Source: JBBRWV01 sp038248985
GTDB taxonomy: Bacteria; Planctomycetota; Phycisphaerae; WQYP01
NCBI GenBank assembly: GCA_038248985.1
Contig: JBBRWV010000052.1
Coordinates: 1-23,382 of the forward strand
Direction of reading: 5' to 3'
DNA length: 23,382 nt
The first letter of the stretch is position 1, and each line of letters starts with the position of its first letter. A model generated the notes under the pieces. It saw only the letters and a program-made list of their open reading frames with translations, ran no database searches and was not told the DNA's origin. The position numbers were made by a program, and so were the translations under genes. Positions 15,331 to 22,521 of the stretch are shown one piece after another.

Positions 15331-15834
15331 ATGGCCCAGCCCAAATTTGTCTTCCGCCTCGAAGCCCTTCTCGATCACCGCAAAATGATCGAAAAAGAAC
15401 ACCAGCGCAAAGTCGCCGCCATCCAGCAGCAATGCCAGGCCCTCGTCGTCCAGATCAATCAGGCCCAGCAGCAAATCGCCGAACAAAACCGTGCCCTCGC
15501 CGACCAGCAGCTCCTCGGCTCACTCGACATGCAATACATCTCCCACGAAAAACGCTTCGTCGGAAACCTCCACATGCGCATCGTCCTCACCATGCAGAAA
15601 CTCGCCGCCCTCGAACAAACCCTCGCCGCCGCCCGCGCCGAACTCCTCGAAGCCGCCCGCTCCCGCAAGGTCATTGAAAAACTCCGCGAAAAACAACAAC
15701 GCCGCTGGCTCGAAGAACTCGAACGCAAAGACGCCGCCGCCATGGACGAAATTGGCACACAACTTGCCCTCCGTCATGCCGCCGAAGAAGCCTCTCTCCC
15801 CCCCCAACTCGCCTATTCCTATGGTGACCAATGA
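15331..15834 (+). CDS. fliJ: Flagellar export protein FliJ
   Basis: A 167-residue, nearly uninterrupted antiparallel coiled coil typical of FliJ. It opens with FVFRLEALLDHRKMIEKEHQRKVA, continues with Q-rich heptads and returns with KVIEKLREKQQRRWLEELERKDAAAMDEIG. FliJ is the central stalk of the FliH-FliI-FliJ export complex and contacts FlhA. AGGA precedes ATG 15331, 35 bp after fliI. Its stop overlaps the next gene's start as ATGA (15831-15834). The segment 15753-15767 inside this gene is also a perfect sigma-54 promoter consensus. Confidence 0.88.
   Translation: MAQPKFVFRLEALLDHRKMIEKEHQRKVAAIQQQCQALVVQINQAQQQIAEQNRALADQQLLGSLDMQYISHEKRFVGNLHMRIVLTMQKLAALEQTLAAARAELLEAARSRKVIEKLREKQQRRWLEELERKDAAAMDEIGTQLALRHAAEEASLPPQLAYSYGDQ
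15753..15767 (+). promoter_or_regulatory. Internal sigma-54 promoter in the 3' end of fliJ
   Basis: TGGCAC (15753-15758), 5 bp, TTGC (15764-15767), with T before the first element: a full match to YTGGCAC-N5-TTGC. It is 64 bp before the motE-like start, giving a predicted transcript start near 15779 and a leader of about 50 nt. The codons used across it (ATT GGC ACA CAA CTT GCC) include ATT, ACA and CTT, which are infrequent in this C-ending gene: ACA occurs only here in fliJ, and ATT and CTT once each elsewhere. It would give a separate FlgR/RpoN-dependent transcript for motE-like, fliK, flgD, flgE and flbD. Confidence 0.55.
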
Positions 15835-16565
15835 AAAAAATGCTCAAAACCCTCCTCCTCATCAATGTCGTCGCCCTCGTCGGTTTCATCGGCTTCCTCC
15901 TCGCCACCGGTCGTGTCGACTCCCAAAAAGCCGGCGCCATCGTCGATCTCCTGAAACGCCCCGGCTCTCCGCCCAAACTGCGCGAAACCCTCTTTGAAAT
16001 CCTCGAACCACTCCCCGTCTCCGCCACCGCCCCAAGCACTCAGCAAGCCACCACCTCTCCAGATCACGATGAACCCTTCATCCCCCTCACCTCCTCCGCC
16101 GCCGAATCCATCGCCGCCGCGCGCCAATCCGTCGAGCTTGAACGCCTCCGCCTCGAACGCGAAGCGCAAAACTTGCAAAATCGGCAAGAAGTGCTCGAAA
16201 CCCGCTATCGCGAGATCCAACTCCTCCTAAAAACCATCAATGACCGAAAAAGGGATTTTGAACAGCAAGTCGCCGCCGTCAAAAATGACTCCAGCGGCGA
16301 AAGCCTTCAACGCTCCCTCGCCCTCTATGATGAACTCAAACCCAAGCAAATAAAGGAACTTTTTATCGGCCTCCCCGTCCCCCAGGTCGCCACCTTCCTC
16401 CAAGCCATGGACTCTGGCCGCGCCGGAAAAATCATCGCTGAGTTCAAATCGCCCGAAGATCGCACCTTCATCGCCCGCGTTCTTGAACATATCCGTATCT
16501 CTGGCACGAGCGCTGCATCTCCCTCCCCGGTGACTAACACCACGACCCCCTTCGCAGGCTCGTAA
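15831..16565 (+). CDS. MotE-like flagellar membrane protein
   Basis: 244 residues. An N-terminal signal anchor follows a basic start (MKKML, then LLLINVVALVGFIGFLLATG). A linker leads to a long coiled coil at about 84-150 (SIAAARQSVELERLRLEREAQNLQ...LLLKTINDRKRDFEQQVAAVKN). The C-terminal domain has the MotE/MgtE-N-like signature LALYDELKPKQIKELFIGLPVPQVATFLQAMDSGRAGKIIAEFKSPEDRTFIARVLEHI. MotE-type proteins (also FlbB-like) chaperone or support the stator and motor in the periplasm. It is translationally coupled to fliJ by a 4-nt overlap, and fliJ-motE-fliK is a common order. The last 20 residues are low-complexity Ser/Thr/Ala. Confidence 0.75.
   Translation: MKKMLKTLLLINVVALVGFIGFLLATGRVDSQKAGAIVDLLKRPGSPPKLRETLFEILEPLPVSATAPSTQQATTSPDHDEPFIPLTSSAAESIAAARQSVELERLRLEREAQNLQNRQEVLETRYREIQLLLKTINDRKRDFEQQVAAVKNDSSGESLQRSLALYDELKPKQIKELFIGLPVPQVATFLQAMDSGRAGKIIAEFKSPEDRTFIARVLEHIRISGTSAASPSPVTNTTTPFAGS
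16502..16516 (+). promoter_or_regulatory. Second candidate internal sigma-54 promoter, before fliK
   Basis: TGGCAC (16502-16507), then GAGCG, then CTGC (16513-16516), followed by A. The match to TGGCACG-N4-TTGCA is complete except for C instead of the first T of the -12 element; GG and GC phase is right. The predicted start is near 16528, about 50 bp before fliK. It lies in the non-conserved Ser/Ala/Thr tail of the motE-like gene, in codons that depart from the local C-ending preference (TCT, ACG, GCT, GCA, TCT). Confidence 0.35.
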
Positions 16566-16578
16566 CCAGAGGATTTTC

Positions 16579-17937
16579 ATGACCGCATCCCACTCCTCAA
16601 TCAGCACAATGCTGAAATCGACCGCCCATCCCCCCGCCACCTCGCGCTCCTTCGCCACCCCGCGCCAGGCTGACACCACCCAGGGTCACCTCTCCTTCGA
16701 CGCCACCCTTGCCCACGCCCGCAAATCTCCCCGCGCCAAAAAAGACCCCGATCGCCCCACCCCGCGCCACGATAACAAGCCCGCCGAACCCGCGGCCGAA
16801 AAACCTCCCGCAGAAACGCCCGCCCCCGCTGCCGAAAAAAAGGCTGATCACCCCACGGATGACCCCACCAAAACCCCTGATACCACGTCACCAAACGACG
16901 CTCCCGAGCAGGCCGACTCCGCCGCCTCCGCCGCCCCCGTCATCGTCCTCCCCAACGCCTCCCAACCCACCACCGAATCCCCCGCTGAAACGTCCGACCC
17001 GAACTCCGCCTGCAGCGCCCCCGTCTCCCTCACTCCTGATTCCCACCATCTGAACGCGCCCAATCTCACCACCACCCAAAAGACCGCCGCCGTCGTCAAC
17101 AAGAATGAACTCCAGGACACTGACGCCGCTACTTCCGACTCCGACGAATCCCTCTCCACCGATCCCGCCGCCACCAAAACGCTCCCCAAGCAAGCCCAAC
17201 TCCACGCCTCGCGCTACTCCCTAAACCGCGATTATCAGGAAGGCGCAAAAAACAACGATTCATCCACTCTTCCCGAACCTCTCGATAACGATTTTGTCCC
17301 CCTCCCCCTCAATTCCCCCGCCACTGAAGAAACCGCCGAGTTGATCACCTCCCTTAAACCCACCGACGCCGCCTCCCCTGTCGCCTCCACTTCTTCCCCC
17401 TCCTCCATCCTTCACCATACCCCCTCGCCCCTCCCGCTCGATTCCCACCTCCGCGCAGATTCCACCTCCGCCCCGCAGGAAATGCCCAAAAATACCCAGG
17501 AAAACGTCCTCGAACAGGTCGTCCTCGGCCTTCGCGGAAAATTCGACCCCCAAAATGGCCGCGCCCAAATCCGCCTCGATCCGCCCGCCCTTGGCACCGT
17601 ACACGTCTCCATCAACCTCCAGAACGGCCAACTTTCCGCCCAACTCCAAAGTGATTCCCGTCCGGTACAGGAATTGCTAAGAAGCAACCTGGACCAACTA
17701 AAGAACGTCCTTGAATCCCAAGGTGTCACTGTCGATAAGATTGTCGTGGATAATACTCAGGAAAAAAACGCCCTCACCATGCCCAACTCCTCCGTCCAGA
17801 CCAACCCCGACGGCCGCGGTGCCAACCACCAACGCCAAGATCAACGCCGCTCCTCCAACACCCAGCCCGACGATGACTTCTCCCGCCTCTGGAATGAACT
17901 CCACAAGACCACCCAACCCGTTGACCTCGTCGCTTAA
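16579..17937 (+). CDS. fliK: Flagellar hook-length control protein FliK
   Basis: 452 residues. The first 300 are low-complexity and disordered-looking, rich in Pro, Ala, Thr, Ser, Asp and Lys, as expected for the secreted ruler part. A conserved C-terminal Flg_hook domain follows (about 308-395), recognisable from VLGLRGKFDPQNGRAQIRLDPPALGTVHVSINLQNGQLSAQLQSDS...LRSNLDQLKNVLESQGVTVDKIVV. FliK measures hook length and interacts with FlhB to switch export from hook to filament subunits. AGAGGA precedes ATG 16579. Codon use in the last part of the domain (about 17648-17760) drops the strong C-ending habit (TTG, CTA, AGA, ACT, AAT), unlike the surrounding gene. Confidence 0.88.
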   Translation: MTASHSSISTMLKSTAHPPATSRSFATPRQADTTQGHLSFDATLAHARKSPRAKKDPDRPTPRHDNKPAEPAAEKPPAETPAPAAEKKADHPTDDPTKTPDTTSPNDAPEQADSAASAAPVIVLPNASQPTTESPAETSDPNSACSAPVSLTPDSHHLNAPNLTTTQKTAAVVNKNELQDTDAATSDSDESLSTDPAATKTLPKQAQLHASRYSLNRDYQEGAKNNDSSTLPEPLDNDFVPLPLNSPATEETAELITSLKPTDAASPVASTSSPSSILHHTPSPLPLDSHLRADSTSAPQEMPKNTQENVLEQVVLGLRGKFDPQNGRAQIRLDPPALGTVHVSINLQNGQLSAQLQSDSRPVQELLRSNLDQLKNVLESQGVTVDKIVVDNTQEKNALTMPNSSVQTNPDGRGANHQRQDQRRSSNTQPDDDFSRLWNELHKTTQPVDLVA

Positions 17938-17982
17938 CCCCTCGTCCAGGCCTTCCACCCTTTCCCTTCAGGAGAGTTTACC

Positions 17983-18513
17983 ATGCCTTCAGCCATCCCC
18001 GGCTTCACGCCCACCACCGTTGCCTCCACCACCAAGTCCAAGGGCTTCAATGACATGAACGGCAATGATTTCATCAAACTCATGATCACCCAGCTCCAAC
18101 AGCAAGACCCTCTCGACCCCGCCAAGAGCGACCAACTCCTCACCCAGATGTCCCAGATCAAACAACTCGAATCCAGCGACGCCCTCAGCAGAAACCTCAA
18201 CACCATGTCCCTCCAGCAATCCATCGGCTCCGCCGGCAACCTCATCAATAAGACCGTAAATGGCATCAATGAAGAAGGCGATGAAATTGAAGGGATCGTG
18301 ACCAGCGTCAAAGTGCAGGATAAGAAAGTCTATCTTGAACTCGACAACGGCCAAACCCTCCCGATGGAAAACCTCACCCAGATCGCCCCGGAGACCCAGG
18401 CCGCCTCGGCCCTCTCCAGCGCCCTCAGTAACATCCCCGGCCTCTCCAACCTCGCCGGGATGAACAACAACGATCTTCTCGCGGCCCTCCAAGGTCTGGC
18501 AGGCGCTGCATAA
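17983..18513 (+). CDS. flgD: Flagellar hook assembly scaffold FlgD (short form)
   Basis: 176 residues. The conserved N-terminal part has NDFIKLMITQLQQQDPLDPAKSDQLLTQMSQIKQLESSDAL, the hallmark of FlgD hook-cap proteins. A short beta domain follows (about 78-125: NLINKTVNGINEEGDEIEGIVTSVKVQDKKVYLELDNGQTLPMENLTQI), and the ending is Ala/Leu/Asn-rich. The Tudor/FnIII-like C-terminal domains of longer FlgD proteins appear reduced to one small barrel. FlgD caps the growing hook and is replaced by FlgK once length control by FliK is complete. AGGAGA before ATG 17983 is strong; the gene is 45 bp after fliK. Confidence 0.9.
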   Translation: MPSAIPGFTPTTVASTTKSKGFNDMNGNDFIKLMITQLQQQDPLDPAKSDQLLTQMSQIKQLESSDALSRNLNTMSLQQSIGSAGNLINKTVNGINEEGDEIEGIVTSVKVQDKKVYLELDNGQTLPMENLTQIAPETQAASALSSALSNIPGLSNLAGMNNNDLLAALQGLAGAA

Positions 18514-18520
18514 TAGTTAC

Positions 18521-18541
18521 ACAGGCACGGAGGTGTCCTGT
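18521..18541 (+). other. Bulged hairpin just after flgD
   Basis: ACAGG-CAC (18521-18528) pairs with GTG-(T)-CCTGT (18533-18541) around a GGAG loop, 8 bp with one bulged base, starting 7 bp after the flgD stop. There is no following T-run, so it is more likely an RNA-processing or stability element than a terminator. Confidence 0.4.
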
Positions 18542-18575
18542 ACACAATCTCGTGCGCGGCGTGACCCATCGGGGC

Positions 18576-18608
18576 TGACGGAGTCTTCCCCCGTCACGTC
18601 GTGTTTTT
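18576..18608 (+). terminator. Terminator-like hairpin between flgD and flgE
   Basis: TGACGG (18576-18581) pairs with CCGTCA (18591-18596), with extra G/C pairing possible into the loop, and TTTTT follows at 18604-18608. The stem is modest and the T-run is 7 nt from it, so this may be a partial attenuator rather than a full stop. It lies in the longest gap (179 bp) of the late part of the cluster. Confidence 0.4.
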
Positions 18609-18692
18609 AATCCCAAATGATGCCTGGGCTCGGCATCCGCGTCTGCCTGACGTTCCGCGCCCTACGCATTTCGCCATACTTCGGAGGTTCGC

Positions 18693-20423
18693 ATGGGTAT
18701 CACTTCCTCCCTCAACACCGGCCTGACCGGCCTCGCCAGCAACCAGTCCAAGCTCGATGTGGTCGGCAACAACATCGCCAACGTCAACACCGTAGGCTTC
18801 AAATCCTCACGCCTCGATTTCAAAACCCAGTTCCTCGAAAGCCTCTCCTACGGCACCGCACCCGATGGCACAGGCGGCGGCACAAACCCCATTCAAATCG
18901 GCCTCGGAACCCAGGCCGGCGCCATCAGCCGAAACTTCGGTGACGGCTCCCTACAGGTCACCGGCGTCAACACCAACCTCGCCGTCCAGGGCAACGGATT
19001 CTTCGTCGTCAAAGACGGATCCCAGCAAGTCTACACCCGCGACGGCACCTTCCAACTCAACGGCCTCAACCAACTCGTCAGCTCCACCGGCCAACTCGTC
19101 CAGGGCTTTGATATCGATTCCGATTTCAACATCGTCCCCGGCGTCCTCACCGATATCAACATCCCCCTCGGCTCCATGACCGTCGCACAACCCACCCAAA
19201 ACGTCACCATGTCCGGAAACCTCAACACCGCCGGCGCTCTCCCCTCCGTCGTCTCCAATGTCACCCTCGGCCAGCCTCTCTATCTCTCCGATGGCGTCGG
19301 CGGCGTCGATGCCACCAACCCTCCTACCAACACCACCGTCCTCACCAATGTCACCAATTCCACCGGCACCGCCATGTTCCAGAACGGTGATGTCGTCTCT
19401 CTCGCCGCCCGCAAAGGCACCCGCAGCCTCGCCCCCAAAACCTTTACCGTCACCGCCGCCACCACTCTGGCCGATATGCAGAACTTTATGAATGGTAGTC
19501 TCGGCCTCAACACCGCCGCAGGTGCCAATGGCGCCATCGCCACTATCCCCGGAACTACCATCCCCGCCACCGGTAACAACGCCACCCTCACCATCAACGG
19601 CAACCCCGGCACGGAAAATGACCTCACCATCCCCAACAGCGCACTCTCCATCAATCGCGGCGGCACCATCATCTCCCCCTTCACCTTCACCAAAAATGCC
19701 GCCGCCGATGGCGCCTCCGTTTACACCGCCTACACCGTCTATGACTCCCTCGGCACCGCCCTCACCGTCAGCACCGTCGCCACCCTCCAGGAAAAAACCT
19801 CCTCCGGCTCCACCTGGAAATTCTACGCCGAATCCCCCGATAACCTCGCCTCCGATGTCCTCACCAACAATGTCGTCGGCTCCGGCACCATCTCCTTCGA
19901 TACCTCCGGACAACTCCTCAACGTCCTCAGCAACAATGTCACCATCGACCGCGCCGCCGCCGGCTCACAACCCAATCTCAGCTTCGACCTCAACTTCGAC
20001 CGCACCACCGGCCTCTCCGGCACCAACAGCCAACTCGCCTCCACCTTCCAGGACGGCTCCCCCCCGGGCGTCCTCTCCAGCTTCAGTATCGGCAACGACG
20101 GCATCATCGCCGGCTCCTTCTCCAACGGCCTCTCCCGCAAAATGGGCCAGGTCGCACTCGCCACCTTCCGCAACAACCAGGGCCTCGTCGACCGCGGCAG
20201 CAACACCTTCGTCGAAGGACCCAACTCCGGCAACGCCATCATCTCCGCCCCGGCGCAATTCTCCGCCGGCCGCATCATCTCCGGCGCCCTCGAACTCTCC
20301 AACGTCGACCTCTCCGCCGAATTCGTCCAGCTCATCACCGCCAGCACCGGCTTCTCCGCCAGCTCCCGCGTCATCACCACCAGCAACCAACTCATGCAGG
20401 AACTCCTCGCCGCCGCCCGTTAA
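18693..20423 (+). CDS. flgE: Flagellar hook protein FlgE
   Basis: 576 residues, a long FlgE. The N-terminus ITSSLNTGLTGLASNQSKLDVVGNNIANVNTVGFK carries the NNIANVNTVGFK motif and the rod/hook core helix. GNGFFVV...YTRDGTFQLN is the conserved strand of domain D1. Long Thr/Asn/Gly-rich inserted surface domains follow, then a C-terminal SNVDLSAEFVQLITASTGFSASSRVITTSNQLMQELL. FlgE polymerises into the hook under the FlgD cap, with length set by FliK. A strong GGAGG site precedes ATG 18693. FlgF or FlgG is less likely because those are about 260 residues. Confidence 0.95.
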   Translation: MGITSSLNTGLTGLASNQSKLDVVGNNIANVNTVGFKSSRLDFKTQFLESLSYGTAPDGTGGGTNPIQIGLGTQAGAISRNFGDGSLQVTGVNTNLAVQGNGFFVVKDGSQQVYTRDGTFQLNGLNQLVSSTGQLVQGFDIDSDFNIVPGVLTDINIPLGSMTVAQPTQNVTMSGNLNTAGALPSVVSNVTLGQPLYLSDGVGGVDATNPPTNTTVLTNVTNSTGTAMFQNGDVVSLAARKGTRSLAPKTFTVTAATTLADMQNFMNGSLGLNTAAGANGAIATIPGTTIPATGNNATLTINGNPGTENDLTIPNSALSINRGGTIISPFTFTKNAAADGASVYTAYTVYDSLGTALTVSTVATLQEKTSSGSTWKFYAESPDNLASDVLTNNVVGSGTISFDTSGQLLNVLSNNVTIDRAAAGSQPNLSFDLNFDRTTGLSGTNSQLASTFQDGSPPGVLSSFSIGNDGIIAGSFSNGLSRKMGQVALATFRNNQGLVDRGSNTFVEGPNSGNAIISAPAQFSAGRIISGALELSNVDLSAEFVQLITASTGFSASSRVITTSNQLMQELLAAAR

Positions 20424-20455
20424 TCCCCCTCAAAAACCCCGCGCTGGATTAAACC

Positions 20456-20650
20456 ATGATCTCCCTCACCAAATTCAACGGCTCCGTCTTCGTTGTCAAC
20501 GCCGACCTCATCAAGTTCGTCGAAGCCACCCCCGACACCATGCTCACCCTCACCACCGGCGAAAAATTCATCGTCAAAGAATCCGTCGACGTCGTCATCC
20601 GCAAAGTCGTCGACTACGGCCGCCTCCTCCGCCGCCTGACCGAACCCTGA
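20456..20650 (+). CDS. flbD: FlbD-like small flagellar protein
   Basis: 64 residues matching the small FlbD family throughout: MISLTKFNGSVFVVNADLIKFVEATPDTMLTLTTGEKFIVKESVDVVIRKVVDYGR. This is the short protein found after flgE and before motA in many flagellar operons, not the Caulobacter sigma-54 activator of the same name. Its exact role is not settled, but it is tied to motility. It ends the cluster: no motAB follows, and the next coding sequence is convergent. No clear ribosome binding site is visible before ATG 20456, 32 bp after flgE. Confidence 0.9.
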   Translation: MISLTKFNGSVFVVNADLIKFVEATPDTMLTLTTGEKFIVKESVDVVIRKVVDYGRLLRRLTEP

Positions 20651-20737
20651 GACCCACCCGCCACCGTCCCCATCTTCCTCCCCGCCAGTTCAACTTCCTG
20701 TCACTGACGCCACTCCCACGCCCCGCTTTGCCTCCGC

Positions 20738-20766
20738 ATGCTCCCTCGGGAGCATTCACGGAATGC
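20738..20766 (+). terminator. Hairpin downstream of the flagellar cluster
   Basis: ATGCTCC (20738-20744) and GGAGCAT (20749-20755) form a perfect 7-bp stem closed by a CTCG tetraloop. A mutually exclusive second stem, GCATTC (20752-20757) with GAATGC (20761-20766), shares four bases with it. There is no T-run, so the termination mechanism is uncertain (factor-dependent or 3'-end protection). The rest of 20651-20827 is pyrimidine-rich and shows nothing else. Confidence 0.45.
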
Positions 20767-20827
20767 AGTTTGCCCCGCCCTAATTTGCCCCCCTTGCGTT
20801 CCCCCCATTTATTTTATGGTTGCGTAC

Positions 20828-21115
20828 CCCTCCCACATCGTCGCCCTTCGTGTCTTCGCGTCCTCGTGGTTCCATCGTCGTCGTCGCGTCGTCGTCGCGT
20901 CGTCGTCATCGGCGTTCCGCGGCGTCCATCGGCGGCTCCGTATGTCGTCGTCATCATCTGACCCCTGACCCCTGATCCCTCCCACATCGTCGCCCTTCGT
21001 GTCTTCGCGTCCTCGTGGTTCCATCGTCGTCGTCGCGTCGTCGTCGCGTCGTCGTCATCGGCGTTCCGCAGCGTCCATCGGCGGTTCCGTGTGTTGTCGT
21101 CATCATCTGACCCCT
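20828..21115. repeat. Two 139-bp near-identical tandem repeats
   Basis: Copies at 20828-20966 and 20977-21115 (period 149 bp) differ at only four positions, all transitions. Each contains, on the minus strand, the phrase GGAACCACGAGGACGCGAAG, of a kind I recall as dispersed in Planctomycetota/Verrucomicrobiota genomes and often translated as a spurious 'HEDTK' peptide. Each also holds an inner array of TCGTCGTCGCG units with an 11-bp period and a closing ATCTGACCCCT; copy 1 is followed by further GACCCCT-like units (20967-20976). The block lies between the convergent flbD and xylR-like genes and ends 5 bp before the latter's stop codon. No coding potential is supported. Confidence 0.9.
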
Positions 21116-21120
21116 CCCTC

Positions 21121-22260
21121 TCAATGCTGCCGATACAACCGCCTATACTTCGTCGGCGTCATGCTCGTCTCCCGACGAAACACCGCGCTCAGCCTGCTCG
21201 CATTCGGAAACCCCGTCATCTCCGCAATCTCCGGCATCGCCAGATCCGTCTCGATCAACAGCCCCTTCGCACGCTCCACGTGCGCCCGCCAAATCTCCTC
21301 CTGCACCGTCCGCTTGATCGCCTTCTTGAAGCGCACCTCCAGCACCCGCCGCGATATCCCCGCCTGCGCAAACACCTCAATCACCTGCAAATCCCGCTGC
21401 GCATTGTCATGGATGAACCGCAACGCCTGCGCCACCTCCTCGTCCCGCGTCGCCATCACGTCCGAACTCTCCCGCATCACCACCCCGATCGGCGGCACCA
21501 GCATCGGCGCTGGCGTCACCCAGTCCTCCGCCAGCAACTGCGCCAACACCGCCGCCGCGTTGTACCCAATCGTCTCCGTCGCCAACTCCACGCTCGACAA
21601 CGGCACCGCCGCCAACTCCACCTGCAAATCGTCATTGTCCACCCCCACGACCGCCACCTCCTCCGGCACGTTCAACCCCAAATGATACGCCCCCTGCGTC
21701 ACCTGCTTCGCCCGCATGTCGTTCGCCCCCAGCACCGCCACCGGCTTCGGCAACTCCTTCAAAAAAACATCCAGCACATCCTGCACCATCTCATACTTCT
21801 CATGAATCGGCAGCTTCTCGCAGTTCGCACACCTCAACCCCTCCTCCGCCAGCCGATCCGCAAACCCCTGCCGCCTCTGCTGCGAATAGATGTATCCGTC
21901 ATACCCCACAAACGCAAACTGCTTGAAACCCCGCTCCAAAAAATGCTCCGCCGCCAAGCGCCCCACCGCGATGTCATCCGTAAACACCGCCGGAAATCCA
22001 TCCAGACGCACCCGGTTGCTCACCGACACCACCGCCAGCCCACGCTCCCGAAAATCCTCCGCCACACCCAAACTCAATTGCCCGATCACTCCGTCTCCCT
22101 TCCACCCCACCAGGTCCCGCGCCTCCAGCGGCCCATGCTCCGACTCCGTATAAATGTTCCACGCCCGATGCAGCCGCGCCCAACGCTTCACCCCACGCAA
22201 GATCCCCCGCCCATAACTCTTGTGCGTATTGAAAATCAACGCCACATTTGGTAAACCCAT
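21121..22260 (-). CDS. XylR-like transcriptional regulator (sugar-binding domain + AraC-type HTH)
   Basis: 379 residues. A LacI/PBP-type sugar-binding domain (about 4-265) opens with PNVALIFNTHKSYGRGILRGVKRWAR and includes VFTDDIAVGRLAAEHFLERGFKQFAFVGY, VLGANDMRAKQ and VAVVGVDNDD. A C-terminal AraC-type double helix-turn-helix follows (about 280-375), with ISRRVLEVRFKKAIKRTVQEEIWRAHVERAKGLLIETDLAMPEIAEMTGFPNASRLSAVFRRETSMTPTKYRR. This is the E. coli XylR architecture and length; in these phyla such proteins sense various pentoses and other sugars, so the ligand is unknown. ATG 22260 is chosen because AGAGGG precedes it at good spacing and the family N-terminus begins there; the open frame up to 22413 is leader. 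No sugar genes lie in the window; the divergent neighbour is a response regulator. Confidence 0.92.
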   Translation of the reverse strand: MGLPNVALIFNTHKSYGRGILRGVKRWARLHRAWNIYTESEHGPLEARDLVGWKGDGVIGQLSLGVAEDFRERGLAVVSVSNRVRLDGFPAVFTDDIAVGRLAAEHFLERGFKQFAFVGYDGYIYSQQRRQGFADRLAEEGLRCANCEKLPIHEKYEMVQDVLDVFLKELPKPVAVLGANDMRAKQVTQGAYHLGLNVPEEVAVVGVDNDDLQVELAAVPLSSVELATETIGYNAAAVLAQLLAEDWVTPAPMLVPPIGVVMRESSDVMATRDEEVAQALRFIHDNAQRDLQVIEVFAQAGISRRVLEVRFKKAIKRTVQEEIWRAHVERAKGLLIETDLAMPEIAEMTGFPNASRLSAVFRRETSMTPTKYRRLYRQH

Positions 22261-22382
22261 GCGGTCGGCCCTCTTAAACTTGCCCAGTCCTTCCCCTCTT
22301 TCAGTCATTTCTCGCCCCAGCCTCGCCCGCCTCATCGTCCTAGCCGATGACTCAGGTAGACGCTTGAAAAATAGCACCTCTG

Positions 22383-22432
22383 CGAATTTCTGTCTAGTAA
22401 TAATACGAAGCAATATTTGCTAAAATGCGAAG
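22383..22432. promoter_or_regulatory. Phased CGAA repeats: putative XylR-like operator
   Basis: Three similar blocks, GCGAAtttc (22382), aCGAAGcaat (22405) and GCGAAGaat (22427), are spaced 23 and 22 bp apart, two helical turns, as AraC-type double-HTH regulators prefer. The second overlaps a dyad AGCAA-TAT-TTGCT (22409-22421). The inner part is enclosed by an inverted repeat TAATAAT (22398-22404) / ATTATTA (22444-22450). Confidence 0.4.
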
Positions 22433-22446
22433 AATACAAGAAAATT

Positions 22447-22477
22447 ATTATAGAATGCGTATACTTGCCTATATAAT
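22447..22477. promoter_or_regulatory. Back-to-back -10 elements for the divergent regulators
   Basis: The only clearly AT-rich stretch of the right half holds TATAAT on the plus strand (22472-22477), facing the FixJ-like gene, and TATAAT on the minus strand (22452-22447), facing the XylR-like gene. Neither has a good -35 at 17 bp. Use by activator-dependent sigma-70 polymerase is plausible. Confidence 0.4.
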
Positions 22478-22521
22478 CGCTCTCCAACTCCCTCCCCAGT
22501 CCCCTTTTAAAGGTTCCCCCC

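Noticed and set aside
17731..17746. Sigma-28-like GTCGATAA before flgD
   Set aside because: No TAAA element at the required distance upstream and it lies in the conserved FliK domain.
18497..18511. Sigma-54-like TGGCAG...CTGC at the flgD 3' end
   Set aside because: GG and GC are 2 bp too close, out of the fixed -24/-12 phase.
20828..21115. CRISPR-like array
   Set aside because: Only two long copies with internal short-period repeats, no unique spacers and no cas genes.
21091..22254. 387-codon plus-strand frame over the XylR-like gene
   Set aside because: Arg/His/Pro-rich shadow translation; the minus strand encodes an obvious XylR-like protein.
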